Source of the DNA: Gammaproteobacteria bacterium
GTDB lineage: Bacteria; Pseudomonadota; Gammaproteobacteria; Arenicellales; JAHEKD01
DNA length: 14,176 nucleotides
Assembly: GCA_024638545.1 (NCBI GenBank)
Contig: JAHEKD010000010.1
Coordinates: 732 to 14,907, forward strand
Direction: 5' to 3'
This document shows, piece after piece, positions 1 through 6,585 of the stretch. The notes beneath the pieces are model-generated. The model saw only the letters and a list, made by a program, of their open reading frames with translations. It was not told the DNA's origin and searched no databases. Position numbers and translations under genes: made by a program. Within the stretch, counting starts at the first letter, position 1, and every line of letters begins with the position of its first letter.

Positions 1-673
1 CATCATAGGTCAGGCAGGGTTGCTCAAGATAAAGATCTACGTCCCGAATCGCTTTGACGACACGAATAGCCTCATGCTGTCGCCAACCAGTATTAGCATC
101 AGCGTTTAGAATATTTCCTGGTCTGAGTTCAGCAGATACTTTATGGATTCTTTCTATATCCGCATCTGCACCCGCACCGACCTTCATTTGGAACTGTTTG
201 AAGCCCTGGTCCTGGTATTCATTTATTTTCGCTGCCATTGCGTCCGCATCCTGACGACTTACAACTTTAAATAGTTTCACCTTGTCCTGACGCATACCAC
301 CAAGAAGTGTATAAACAGGCTGATTCGTCGCTTTACCAAAAATATCCCAGCAGGCCATATCAATCGCTGATTTAACGTATGGATGGCCTTTTAATAGTTC
401 ATCCATACGACCATTTATCCTGCCTAATTCAATCGGGTTTTCGCCGATGAGGTTATCTGCAAGTTTGATCAAACCAGCACGTGCGCCTTCAGCAAAAGCA
501 GGTAAATAGGATGGTCCGAGCGGGCAGGTTTCCCCTGCCCCAATTAATCCGCTATCTGTCTCAACCAGAACAACTGTGCTATCAAATGCAGCAAAAGACT
601 GTGTCGACCAGCTATATGAGCCTTCCTTCATCGGCAAATCGACTTGATAAACGGATATTTTGGATATCTTCAT
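1..673 (-). CDS. Mandelate racemase/muconate lactonizing (enolase superfamily) enzyme, partial; proline-derivative dehydratase or epimerase candidate
   Basis: The frame starts at the ATG read from 673 and stays open to the left edge, giving 224 residues of a family usually about 360-370 long. The capping domain is residues 1-125, with GETCPLGPSY at 47-56. The barrel follows, with a catalytic-type Lys164 (QMKVG), a first metal ligand Asp192 (NADAN) and a second, Glu217 (LEQPC). The third metal ligand and the second lysine lie outside the window. From memory, the N-terminus (DLPMKEG) and the GETCP.GP.Y and LLKGHPYVKSAIDMACWD segments resemble 4-hydroxyproline betaine 2-epimerases and cis-3-hydroxy-L-proline dehydratases; I cannot choose between them here. 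It diverges from a GlxA-type regulator, which probably controls it. AAGGT lies 5-10 bp before the start. Superfamily assignment is firm; substrate is inference. Confidence 0.86.
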   Translation of the reverse strand, partial: MKISKISVYQVDLPMKEGSYSWSTQSFAAFDSTVVLVETDSGLIGAGETCPLGPSYLPAFAEGARAGLIKLADNLIGENPIELGRINGRMDELLKGHPYVKSAIDMACWDIFGKATNQPVYTLLGGMRQDKVKLFKVVSRQDADAMAAKINEYQDQGFKQFQMKVGAGADADIERIHKVSAELRPGNILNADANTGWRQHEAIRVVKAIRDVDLYLEQPCLTYD

Positions 674-728
674 TGAGTAACCTTAAATTTCTTGTACTGA
701 CTATCGTGTTTTTATACTATTTATATCA

Positions 729-757
729 ATAACACTTATATAGTAGATTTCGGTCAA
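729..757 (-). promoter_or_regulatory. Candidate sigma-70 promoter for the enolase-family gene
   Basis: Read on the minus strand, TTGACC (752-757) and TGTTAT (729-734) are separated by 17 bp and lie 56 bp upstream of the start at 673. The 118-bp divergent spacer also has an imperfect AT-rich dyad around 717-744 (CTATTTATAT against CTATATAA read on the other strand). That dyad could bind the divergent regulator. By-eye match only. Confidence 0.35.
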
Positions 758-791
758 ATAATCGTAGTTAAACCTAAGAGAGTTAGATGAT

Positions 792-1817
792 ATGCATCCT
801 GATTATTCATTTTTGAAACCAGGCAAACCACCGAAAATTGAATCTCCCTTAAAAGTAGGTATTGCACCAACATCAGAATTTACACTGATGTCCTTGGCAG
901 GATTTGTTGAGTTTCTGAGACTGGCATCGGATGAAACTGATTTCAGTAGACAGATTTATTGTAGCTGGGATTTACTCTCACATAATTTTGACCCTATTGT
1001 AGCCAGTTGTGGATTTCCAATAATCCCAAACAAACTCTTTGGTGATCCAGAAGATTATGACTACATTGTCATACATGGTGGCATTTTGCATGGAAAGGCA
1101 GATTACCCGAAAGCACTTTGCGACTATTTAAAAGTGGCAGTCGATGCCGGAATACCGATTATTGGTTTGTGCACAGGCCAATTTTTATTGGCTGCACTGG
1201 GATTATTAGATGGAAAGCGTTGTGCTGTGCATTTCTCGCTCGTTTCAGTGATGAAGCAAACTTTTCCTGGTGTTATCCCGGTTACAAACACACCTGTTGT
1301 GATTGATGGTCAGTATATTAGCTGCCCGGGGGGATTGGCATCGATTAATCTTGCCATGCATTTGGTTGATAAAAACTGCGGGAAATCAAGAACACAGAAA
1401 GCACTGCATTACCTGATGGCAGATCGTGGATTTGAGGAAATGCATGCCAATAGGGATCAAGATGACGGCAATCTGCTTTGCCTGAATAAAACAGTGGCCA
1501 ATGCAGTTGGATTAATGCGCCAAAGAATGTTTGAGACTTGTACTATTGCAGAAATCGCGCATGACGTTGGTACTTCGGAGCGTGAATTAACTCGGCTGTT
1601 TCGTCAATACCTGCGTATTCCACCGGCTAAATACTGGCGGGAAATACGCTTAAATTCTGCTCACTGGATGATATTAAACAGCGAATGCTCAATTACGCAA
1701 ATCGCCTATGAATGTGGATTTACCGATAGCTCACACATGATTTACTGGTTCAAGCGAGTTTATAATGTCACCCCAGGAAAGCTAAGAAAATTACATATGG
1801 ATTTTGGTGCTCATTAA
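792..1817 (+). CDS. GlxA-family transcriptional regulator (DJ-1/PfpI-like domain plus AraC DNA-binding domain)
   Basis: This 341-residue protein has a class I glutamine-amidotransferase/DJ-1-like sensory domain (about 20-195). The nucleophile-elbow motif GLCTGQFLLA falls at 125-134, with Cys127 in the elbow position, and a second motif at 178-184 reads CPGGLAS. The C-terminal AraC domain (about 235-335) has two helix-turn-helix units, near 252-272 (IAEIAHDVGTSERELTRLF) and 300-322 (ITQIAYECGF). It ends with the usual F.R.Y..TPG.LR pattern. Length fits the family, whose known members include CdhR, GbdR and ArgR-type regulators of carnitine, betaine and arginine catabolism. They usually activate adjacent catabolic genes in response to a substrate or intermediate. 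The start is the ATG 10 bp after AAGAGAG. Divergence from the enolase-family gene and closeness to the ABC importer suggest it controls both. Confidence 0.92.
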   Translation: MHPDYSFLKPGKPPKIESPLKVGIAPTSEFTLMSLAGFVEFLRLASDETDFSRQIYCSWDLLSHNFDPIVASCGFPIIPNKLFGDPEDYDYIVIHGGILHGKADYPKALCDYLKVAVDAGIPIIGLCTGQFLLAALGLLDGKRCAVHFSLVSVMKQTFPGVIPVTNTPVVIDGQYISCPGGLASINLAMHLVDKNCGKSRTQKALHYLMADRGFEEMHANRDQDDGNLLCLNKTVANAVGLMRQRMFETCTIAEIAHDVGTSERELTRLFRQYLRIPPAKYWREIRLNSAHWMILNSECSITQIAYECGFTDSSHMIYWFKRVYNVTPGKLRKLHMDFGAH

Positions 1818-1885
1818 TCCTTCAGTAACCTGTTTTTTCCAACCATAAATACGATCGTAAAAATATCGTTCTAGCCTACCTGATT

Positions 1886-1914
1886 TTGTCCTAAATCTAC
1901 AATTACTTTAAAAT
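1886..1914 (+). promoter_or_regulatory. Candidate sigma-70 promoter for the ABC importer operon
   Basis: TTGTCC (1886-1891, 4/6 to consensus) and TAAAAT (1909-1914, 5/6) are 17 bp apart, in the 235-bp AT-rich gap between the regulator and the binding-protein gene. The start codon at 2053 is about 130 bp downstream, leaving a long leader. I see no convincing terminator for the regulator gene in this gap. Confidence 0.38.
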
Positions 1915-2041
1915 AATTTACTGCAATCTTTAAAGTTCTTATATGCTTTAATGTTTTTAACGAACTTGAACTCAATTCTTTTGAATCAAAACGGCATTTT
2001 AGCCTTATTGAAAGACATTGGAGTTTTATCACTTAAAATCC

Positions 2042-2047
2042 GGAGGG
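2042..2047 (+). promoter_or_regulatory. Strong ribosome binding site that fixes the start of the ABC binding protein
   Basis: GGAGGG lies 5 bp before the ATG at 2053. The same frame is open from an ATG at 1951, but that one has no Shine-Dalgarno sequence. Starting there would place 34 extra residues ahead of the signal peptide, so 2053 is preferred. Confidence 0.8.
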
Positions 2048-2052
2048 AAATT

Positions 2053-2883
2053 ATGAACGTAAATCGAATCTTTAAGCACCTTAGTTTACCAATAATCAGC
2101 ATGCTTTTATTCTCAGCAAATACATCTGCCGATAAACTCGACGACATTATTGCTGAAGGTGAGATTAAATGCGGGATTATGCTGGACGTGCCACCAGTGG
2201 GAATGCGTGACAACGACAATAATCCAATTGGTTATGACGTGGAATTTTGCCGTGACATGGCAACCGCATTGGGCGTGGAAGCAATTATTGTGGAAACACC
2301 CGCTCCCGACCGCATACCTGCGATTCTCTCGGGACGTGTCGATGTTGGCGTCGCTTCCGCTACAAACTCATTAGAGCGTGCAAAATCTGTTGCCTTCTCA
2401 ATTCCTTATCAAATCTGGGATGTAGGCGTGGCCGTTGCAGCAGACAACACAACCATTTCCAGTTATGAAGATTTAAAAGGAAAAAGTATAGGTACAGTTA
2501 GGGGAACAACAGGTGAAGTTGCATTTCTTAACGATTTGGAAAAATGGGGTGAAGGCACATCGCATATTGCCTATGGCTCAAATGCCGAGCAGTTCCTGGC
2601 GTTATCACAAGGCAAAGTTGATGCCATAATTGAAAGCACTGCAATTTTTGGTGAATATGCCAAAGGCAAAGGCAAAGATAAGATAAAAGTCTGCTGCAGT
2701 GTGACTACTGCGCCTGCAGATTGGACTGGTTTGATGGTTAAACGCGGCGATCAGGGATTATTAAACTGGATTAATCTCTTCGTCTGGCATCAGTGGAAAG
2801 CTGGCCGCACCGATGAACTTTACAGACAATGGTTCGGTTATCCTGCTCCGAATATGGCTTATCCGGGGATTCATGGCTATTAA
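2053..2883 (+). CDS. ABC transporter periplasmic substrate-binding protein, polar amino acid family (SBP_bac_3)
   Basis: This 276-residue protein has a Sec signal peptide: a positive N-terminus (MNVNRIFKHL), a hydrophobic core at 11-21 and a likely cleavage after Ala26 (ANTSA|DK). The mature part has the cluster-3 binding-protein layout: LDDIIAEGEIKCGI at its N-terminus, GYDVEFCRDMATALG (about 65-79), DRIPAILSGRVDVGVA, the interdomain segment SYEDLKGKSIGTVRGTTGE, and a C-terminal DELYRQWFG. It captures an amino acid or related cation in the periplasm and hands it to the two permeases encoded next. The ligand cannot be read from sequence; context suggests a proline derivative. It is first in a four-gene transport operon, with 37 bp to the first permease. 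Confidence 0.92.
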   Translation: MNVNRIFKHLSLPIISMLLFSANTSADKLDDIIAEGEIKCGIMLDVPPVGMRDNDNNPIGYDVEFCRDMATALGVEAIIVETPAPDRIPAILSGRVDVGVASATNSLERAKSVAFSIPYQIWDVGVAVAADNTTISSYEDLKGKSIGTVRGTTGEVAFLNDLEKWGEGTSHIAYGSNAEQFLALSQGKVDAIIESTAIFGEYAKGKGKDKIKVCCSVTTAPADWTGLMVKRGDQGLLNWINLFVWHQWKAGRTDELYRQWFGYPAPNMAYPGIHGY

Positions 2884-2920
2884 GTTTGTATAAAGATTTG
2901 TTAGCAGGTCCGCTCTAAAA

Positions 2921-3595
2921 ATGTTTGAATACACATTTCAATGGCGGGTTGTCTGGAAACACTGGCCGCAACTTTTAGAGGCGGGCCTGCTGACACTTCA
3001 GCTAACAATCTTATCCATTATTATAGGCTTGGTGATTGCATCGGTTCTGGCTGTTTTTCGCGATTCCAGTAACCCGTTTGCGAAATACCTGTCTGTGACC
3101 TGGGTCGCGCTTGCACGTAATACACCCGCATTGCTGCAGATTTATATGGCTTACTTTGGGTTGGGCGCTTTTGGTATTCATTTGTCGCCCTATACAGCAG
3201 TATTAGGGGCCGTTGCTTTTAATAATGCGGGTTACCTGGCAGAAATTCTTCGTGGTGGCTTTAGTACAGTACCAGCGTCTCAAAAGTTTGCTGCCAGAGG
3301 GTTGGGACTTACAGCAACTCAATCCTATATCTATATTACTTTGCCTCAGGTGCTGCAAGCTGTCTTTTTGCCTATCGTAAATCAGGTTATCTGGGCCATG
3401 TTGGCCACCTCGCTGGGCATGATTATCGGCTTGCAGGAACTCACCGGAATGACCACATTTCTGCAATCACAAACCTTCCGTCCATTTGAATTCTATTTTG
3501 TCGCTGCATGTATGTATCTGGTTATCGCAAAAATAGCAACAATGCTTGCGCAAATAGTTGCTGCCCATATGTTTAAGGGCGGAGCAGACAAATGA
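2921..3595 (+). CDS. Amino acid ABC transporter permease (HisQ/HisM-like), first subunit
   Basis: This 224-residue integral membrane protein has hydrophobic segments near 20-46, 62-83, 90-110, 145-170 and 190-215. The cytoplasmic EAA loop that contacts the ATPase is at about 108-142, running from AEILRGG through AARGLGL to ITLPQ. Length and topology fit the His/Glu/Gln permease family. It pairs with the next permease to form the membrane channel. The ribosome binding site is weak (AGCAGG, 12 bp before the ATG). The stop overlaps the next start (ATGA), so translation of the two permeases is probably coupled. Confidence 0.92.
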   Translation: MFEYTFQWRVVWKHWPQLLEAGLLTLQLTILSIIIGLVIASVLAVFRDSSNPFAKYLSVTWVALARNTPALLQIYMAYFGLGAFGIHLSPYTAVLGAVAFNNAGYLAEILRGGFSTVPASQKFAARGLGLTATQSYIYITLPQVLQAVFLPIVNQVIWAMLATSLGMIIGLQELTGMTTFLQSQTFRPFEFYFVAACMYLVIAKIATMLAQIVAAHMFKGGADK

Positions 3596-4260
3596 CCTAT
3601 ACCTTCACCACCAATGATTTCTTGTTGATGGTACAGGGGGCTGGAATAACGTTTTTACTAACAATTATCGCCGGTGTTATCGGTACATTTATGGGGTTTT
3701 TGGTCGGCTGGGCGCGCACTACAAAAAATGCAGTGTTTTACTATTCTTTAGGCGCTTATGTAGATATCATTCGCTCAATTCCGCTGATCATACAATTTGT
3801 ACTCTTTAATAGTTTTATGGCGATAGCGGGTTATCCCATGGACCCGTTTATTTCCGGAATTATTACCTTATCGATTTATATATCCGGCTATGTGGCAGAA
3901 GTTGTCAAAGCCGGAATTGAATCAGTACCTGACGTCACACGTAAAGCTGCTCGTGGCTTGGGAATGACCTATTATCAGGATTTTTTCTATGTTGTGGTGC
4001 CAATAGGCATGCGCACTGTGTTTCCGTCCTGGACAGGGTTAATGCTGGGTCTGATGAAAGATACATCTTTGATAGCCGTGCTCGGAGCGACGCCACCGGA
4101 ATTATTACGTTCTTCGCAGATCATTATTAATCGTATCCAGGAGCCGCTAATGATTCTGCTTGGTGCAGGCGCATTTTATTTCATTATGTGCTACGTGATC
4201 ACTCATTTTGCCGGACGTTATGAAAAAATCTGGCAACAAAAACGACAGGCTGCCTTATGA
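3592..4260 (+). CDS. Amino acid ABC transporter permease (HisQ/HisM-like), second subunit
   Basis: This 222-residue membrane protein has hydrophobic spans near 12-40, 55-78, 86-104, 143-166 and 185-205. Its EAA loop is at about 103-137 (AEVVKAGIESVP, then KAARGLGMTYYQDFF and VVVP). It also carries the family's DIIRSIPLIIQFV segment (58-70), the counterpart of ALARNTPALLQIY in its partner. Four-base ATGA overlaps join it to the genes on both sides, so the three genes are translated as a unit. It is the second half of a heterodimeric channel; the substrate is unknown. Confidence 0.92.
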   Translation: MTYTFTTNDFLLMVQGAGITFLLTIIAGVIGTFMGFLVGWARTTKNAVFYYSLGAYVDIIRSIPLIIQFVLFNSFMAIAGYPMDPFISGIITLSIYISGYVAEVVKAGIESVPDVTRKAARGLGMTYYQDFFYVVVPIGMRTVFPSWTGLMLGLMKDTSLIAVLGATPPELLRSSQIIINRIQEPLMILLGAGAFYFIMCYVITHFAGRYEKIWQQKRQAAL

Positions 4261-4979
4261 TCGAAATTCAAGAAGTTCATAAATCTTTTGGGTCGCTGAA
4301 AGTATTAAAAGGGATTGACCTCACAGTCGAAAAAGGCGAAGTTGTTTGCCTGATCGGCGCAAGTGGTTCTGGAAAATCAACCTTGCTTCTGTGCATTAAT
4401 GCTTTGGAATCGATTAATAGTGGCAAGATCATCGTCGATGGTATTGATGTCCATGCGCCACAAACAAACCAGGATCAATTGCGCCGTAAACTTGGCATTA
4501 TCTTTCAACAGTTCAATGCATTTCCTCATTTGACTGCGCAGCAAAATGTCGCTTTAGCACCCAGGAAAGTACTTAAAACGCCAACTAAATATGCGCAAGC
4601 ATTAGCACAAGAGCATTTGGCAAAAGTAGGCCTTGGAGATAAGCTTGATCGTTATCCTGCACAGCTTTCAGGCGGTCAACAACAACGACTTGCAATTGCA
4701 CGCGCCCTGGCAATGGAGCCCGACTATCTGTTACTGGACGAAGTGACGTCAGCGCTTGATCCTGAACTGGTCGGCGAAGTACTTGATACATTAAGAATGC
4801 TGGCAGAAGATGGCATGACGATGATTGCAGTGACGCATGAAATTCCCTTCGCTCGGGAGGTCGCAGATAGGGTTGCCTTTTTTCATCAAGGCGTGATTCA
4901 TGAAATTGGCCCCGCAAAAGAGCTGATCAACAATCCTCAACAGCAGCGTACCAAAGAGTTTCTTGGCAATATTCTTTGA
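4257..4979 (+). CDS. Amino acid ABC transporter ATP-binding protein (GlnQ/HisP type)
   Basis: The 240-residue ATPase has all canonical motifs: Walker A GASGSGKST (34-42), Q-loop Gln84/Gln85, signature LSGGQ (137-141), Walker B YLLLDE (157-162) with catalytic Glu162, D-loop SALD (165-168) and switch His194. Length is normal for the family. The residue after the catalytic Glu is Val (DEVTSALDPE) where the more usual form is DEPTSALDPE. As I recall, this variant occurs in a subset of proteobacterial amino acid ATPases, so it should not abolish activity. It overlaps the upstream permease by 4 bp. The next gene starts 3 bp after its stop, so the broken reductase was probably the last gene of this operon. 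Confidence 0.95.
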   Translation: MIEIQEVHKSFGSLKVLKGIDLTVEKGEVVCLIGASGSGKSTLLLCINALESINSGKIIVDGIDVHAPQTNQDQLRRKLGIIFQQFNAFPHLTAQQNVALAPRKVLKTPTKYAQALAQEHLAKVGLGDKLDRYPAQLSGGQQQRLAIARALAMEPDYLLLDEVTSALDPELVGEVLDTLRMLAEDGMTMIAVTHEIPFAREVADRVAFFHQGVIHEIGPAKELINNPQQQRTKEFLGNIL

Positions 4980-4982
4980 ACT

Positions 4983-5408
4983 ATGAAATTCATCTCGGAA
5001 GATGAAATCAATTATCACCCGGATTGGCCAACTGCAATAAATGTTTTGCGGGATGGGCATAGTAAATCACGTTGTCATCTGGAAAATTCGCTGTTAAACG
5101 AACCTGATCGATTTGTTTTAACCAGAACGGCGAATGTTGCAGACCTAGCAGCGGGAGTAAAGGTTGCAATGGTAAAGCCGGACAAGACTCGCTGGAATCC
5201 ACCTCAAAAAGCGGAACAGGCGATTTTCATTTTAATTGATCACTCAAGCTGGACAATAAAATGTATTTTCGATGGAGTGCCGATTACAGCCTGGAAAACA
5301 GCAGCAGACTCAGCCCTGGGCAGCTTAAATCGTGAAGCCATTCAAGCTGATCTTTATGATATGGTGAAATGGCCAAAATACAACAGGAAACACAGGTACA
5401 AGTGGTGA
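4983..5408 (+). pseudogene. Truncated ornithine cyclodeaminase/mu-crystallin-family protein (likely former pyrroline-2-carboxylate reductase)
   Basis: Residues 1 to about 114 match the N-terminal dimerisation and substrate domain of this family. LLNEPDRFVLTRT is at 37-49, GVKVAMVKPDKT with the conserved Lys60 at 58-69, and DGVPITAWKTAADSALGS at 97-114. The family is about 310-350 residues long, and the Rossmann NAD(P)H domain (GxGxxG) should begin shortly after this point. Instead the frame runs through about 27 unrelated residues to a stop at 5408, and an IS5-type transposase remnant follows in another frame. The product should lack cofactor binding. Family members include ornithine cyclodeaminase, EutC-like ectoine enzymes and pyrroline-2-carboxylate reductases; the last fits the neighbouring enolase-family gene. 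No obvious ribosome binding site; translation may couple to the ATPase gene. Confidence 0.8.
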
Positions 5409-5447
5409 AGAGGCTACCGAGGCGAGTTAGCCGGGGGATTAAACGAT

Positions 5448-5477
5448 GGCACAAACAATGGCACAAACGGCACAAAC
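5448..5477 (+). repeat. Three near-tandem copies of GGCACAAAC in the transposase remnant
   Basis: The 9-mer occurs at 5448-5456, 5460-5468 and 5469-5477. The first two are 12 bp apart start to start. This looks like an in-frame slippage duplication that added residues to the segment before the catalytic Glu, which would fit relaxed selection on a dead transposase. Confidence 0.7.
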
Positions 5478-5644
5478 CCGTTGAGCCGACAATCGGGCAT
5501 TTAAAAACGGATCAACGAATGGGTCAAAATTATCTCAAAGGTGAGATGGGAGATCGAAACAATGCTGTATTTGCGGCAGCAGGATACAACTTTGCCAAAA
5601 TATTGGCAGAGTTTTACTGCGCCCGGAGTGTATGGGTTTATCGG

Positions 5645-5673
5645 TTGATAAATTTGATTCAAATTGCTTTAGT
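5645..5673 (+). promoter_or_regulatory. Candidate sigma-70 promoter for the Crp/Fnr-family gene
   Basis: TTGATA (5645-5650, 5/6) and TTTAGT (5668-5673, 4/6) are 17 bp apart, 48 bp before the ATG at 5722. It lies just past the part of the IS remnant that matches transposase. By-eye match only. Confidence 0.35.
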
Positions 5674-5721
5674 TCAATCAAAAAAAGAACAGCTTTGCTA
5701 TTACTTCGGGAACGACTAGTT

Positions 5722-6417
5722 ATGCCGCAATTTGAACTTACCGATGGAATCGATTTAGAACAGGATTTAAGCAGCACCTACCTGGTAAAACTCTGTAATC
5801 TAGGTCAGAAAAAGTGCTTCAGTCGTAATGAATATATATACATTCAGGGTATGGCTGCGAAACATGTTTATATTCTTATGGATGGCACTGTAAAAGCAAC
5901 ATGTACTGATAAAAACGGCGTAGAAACTCTGTTGAAGGTCCACGGCCCAGGTAGTTTGCTTGGGCTGTCAGCATTAAGGCCATTAGCTGTTCGTGATGCA
6001 AATGCAGTTGCTTTTGAGGATTTGGAAACAACCTGTTTCAATCGTGACGATTTTTTTCAATATATTCGTAATGATGGATACCTCGGTGTCTTGTTAGTCC
6101 GTGTATTACTAAAAAGGCAACAAGAATTACATTCGCGAGTGAGTGACTTTGCAGGCCATAGTGTAGAACAACGATTAGCTAGGGTTCTATTACAATTATA
6201 TGCGCAAGCTAGTTATCGAACTTCGAATACATCAACTCCGATATTACATATTACTCATCAAGAATTAGCAACTCTTGTAGTTTCGAGACGCCAATATGTC
6301 ACCGCAATTCTAAGGAAATTTGTATCAGATGATCTGATTGATAATAAAAGAAGTCAAATAATTGTCAAGAACCCAACCAGGCTTCGTCAACAAATCTTGG
6401 ACAAACAAGCCACTTAG
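5722..6417 (+). CDS. Crp/Fnr-family transcriptional regulator
   Basis: This 231-residue protein has a cyclic-nucleotide-binding-type beta-barrel (about 20-115; IQGMAAKHVYILMDGTVKA at 41-59), a dimer helix (about 117-140) and a C-terminal winged helix (about 148-220). The recognition helix lies near 186-199 (VVSRRQYVTAILRK). The phosphate-binding cassette is not that of E. coli Crp: the Glu is replaced in GLSAL (81-85), and RDA replaces RSA at 91-93. cAMP is therefore not a safe ligand call. There is no four-Cys cluster as in Fnr. Helix positions matching Crp Arg180, Glu181 and Arg185 read Arg190, Gln191 and Ala195, so the target should differ from TGTGA. An in-frame ATG at 5632 would overlap the IS remnant. 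I chose 5722, which has GGGA 10 bp upstream. It probably controls the operon downstream and itself. Confidence 0.9.
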   Translation: MPQFELTDGIDLEQDLSSTYLVKLCNLGQKKCFSRNEYIYIQGMAAKHVYILMDGTVKATCTDKNGVETLLKVHGPGSLLGLSALRPLAVRDANAVAFEDLETTCFNRDDFFQYIRNDGYLGVLLVRVLLKRQQELHSRVSDFAGHSVEQRLARVLLQLYAQASYRTSNTSTPILHITHQELATLVVSRRQYVTAILRKFVSDDLIDNKRSQIIVKNPTRLRQQILDKQAT

Positions 6418-6446
6418 ACTTAACACTTACAGTCTTTATTATTTGT

Positions 6447-6474
6447 TCTGAATGTCAGAAATATGACATTCAGA
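6447..6474. promoter_or_regulatory. Perfect dyad TGTCA-N6-TGACA (extended 10-bp arms); candidate Crp/Fnr-type operator
   Basis: CTGAATGTCA (6448-6457) and TGACATTCAG (6464-6473) are exact reverse complements around a 6-bp spacer, with one more T-A pair outside. Five-base half-sites with a 6-bp spacer are the Crp-type operator layout, and TGTCA-N6-CGACA is, as I recall, the CooA site. It lies between the Crp/Fnr-family gene and the SDR. A TATTCT at 6511-6516 would place transcription near 6523, with the dyad centred about 62 bp upstream, the class I activator position. Alternatively it is a hairpin terminator for the regulator gene, but what follows (ATCGTTTCTCC) is not a proper T-tract. Confidence 0.6.
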
Positions 6475-6585
6475 TCGTTTCTCCTAACATAAACTAAAAG
6501 ATGACGCCGCTATTCTGGATAAATCTTTCGGCAACGCGTGTGTATGTTTAACAATTCGATTTCACGAATCAACAATTCAAGTGAT

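Larger units (their letters stand above)
5369..5719 (+). mobile_element. IS5-type (DDE) transposase C-terminal remnant
   Basis: The 116-codon frame matches the C-terminal end of IS5-family DDE transposases over about residues 10-83. RLPRRVSRGIKRW is followed by VEPTIGHLK (38-46), which keeps the last catalytic Glu and the E-x6-K spacing (Glu39, Lys46), then QRMGQNYLKGEMGDRNNAVFAAAGYNFAKIL. The first two catalytic Asp, over two-thirds of the transposase, are absent. A stop at 5357-5359 precedes the frame, so the ATG at 5369 is incidental. The Y-x2-R part of the Y-x2-R-x3-E-x6-K motif is not in register, apparently because of a small internal duplication. The tail after about 5625 is probably not transposase. 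I found no convincing terminal inverted repeats or target duplication. The element is inactive. Confidence 0.77.

Noticed and set aside
1951..2052. N-terminal extension of the ABC binding protein from an ATG at 1951
   Set aside because: No ribosome binding site there. GGAGGG precedes the ATG at 2053, which gives a normal signal peptide.
4255..4979. Inactive ATPase because Val replaces Pro in the D-E-P-T motif
   Set aside because: All catalytic residues are intact, and the Val form is tolerated in related amino-acid importers as far as I recall.
5592..5607. Palindrome TGCCAA-N4-TTGGCA as an operator
   Set aside because: It lies within the conserved transposase coding segment (NFAKILAEF), so coding constraint explains it well enough.
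5632..5721. Longer Crp/Fnr-family protein starting at 5632
   Set aside because: The extra 30 residues overlap the end of the IS-derived frame and do not resemble the family. The ATG at 5722 has a usable ribosome binding site.
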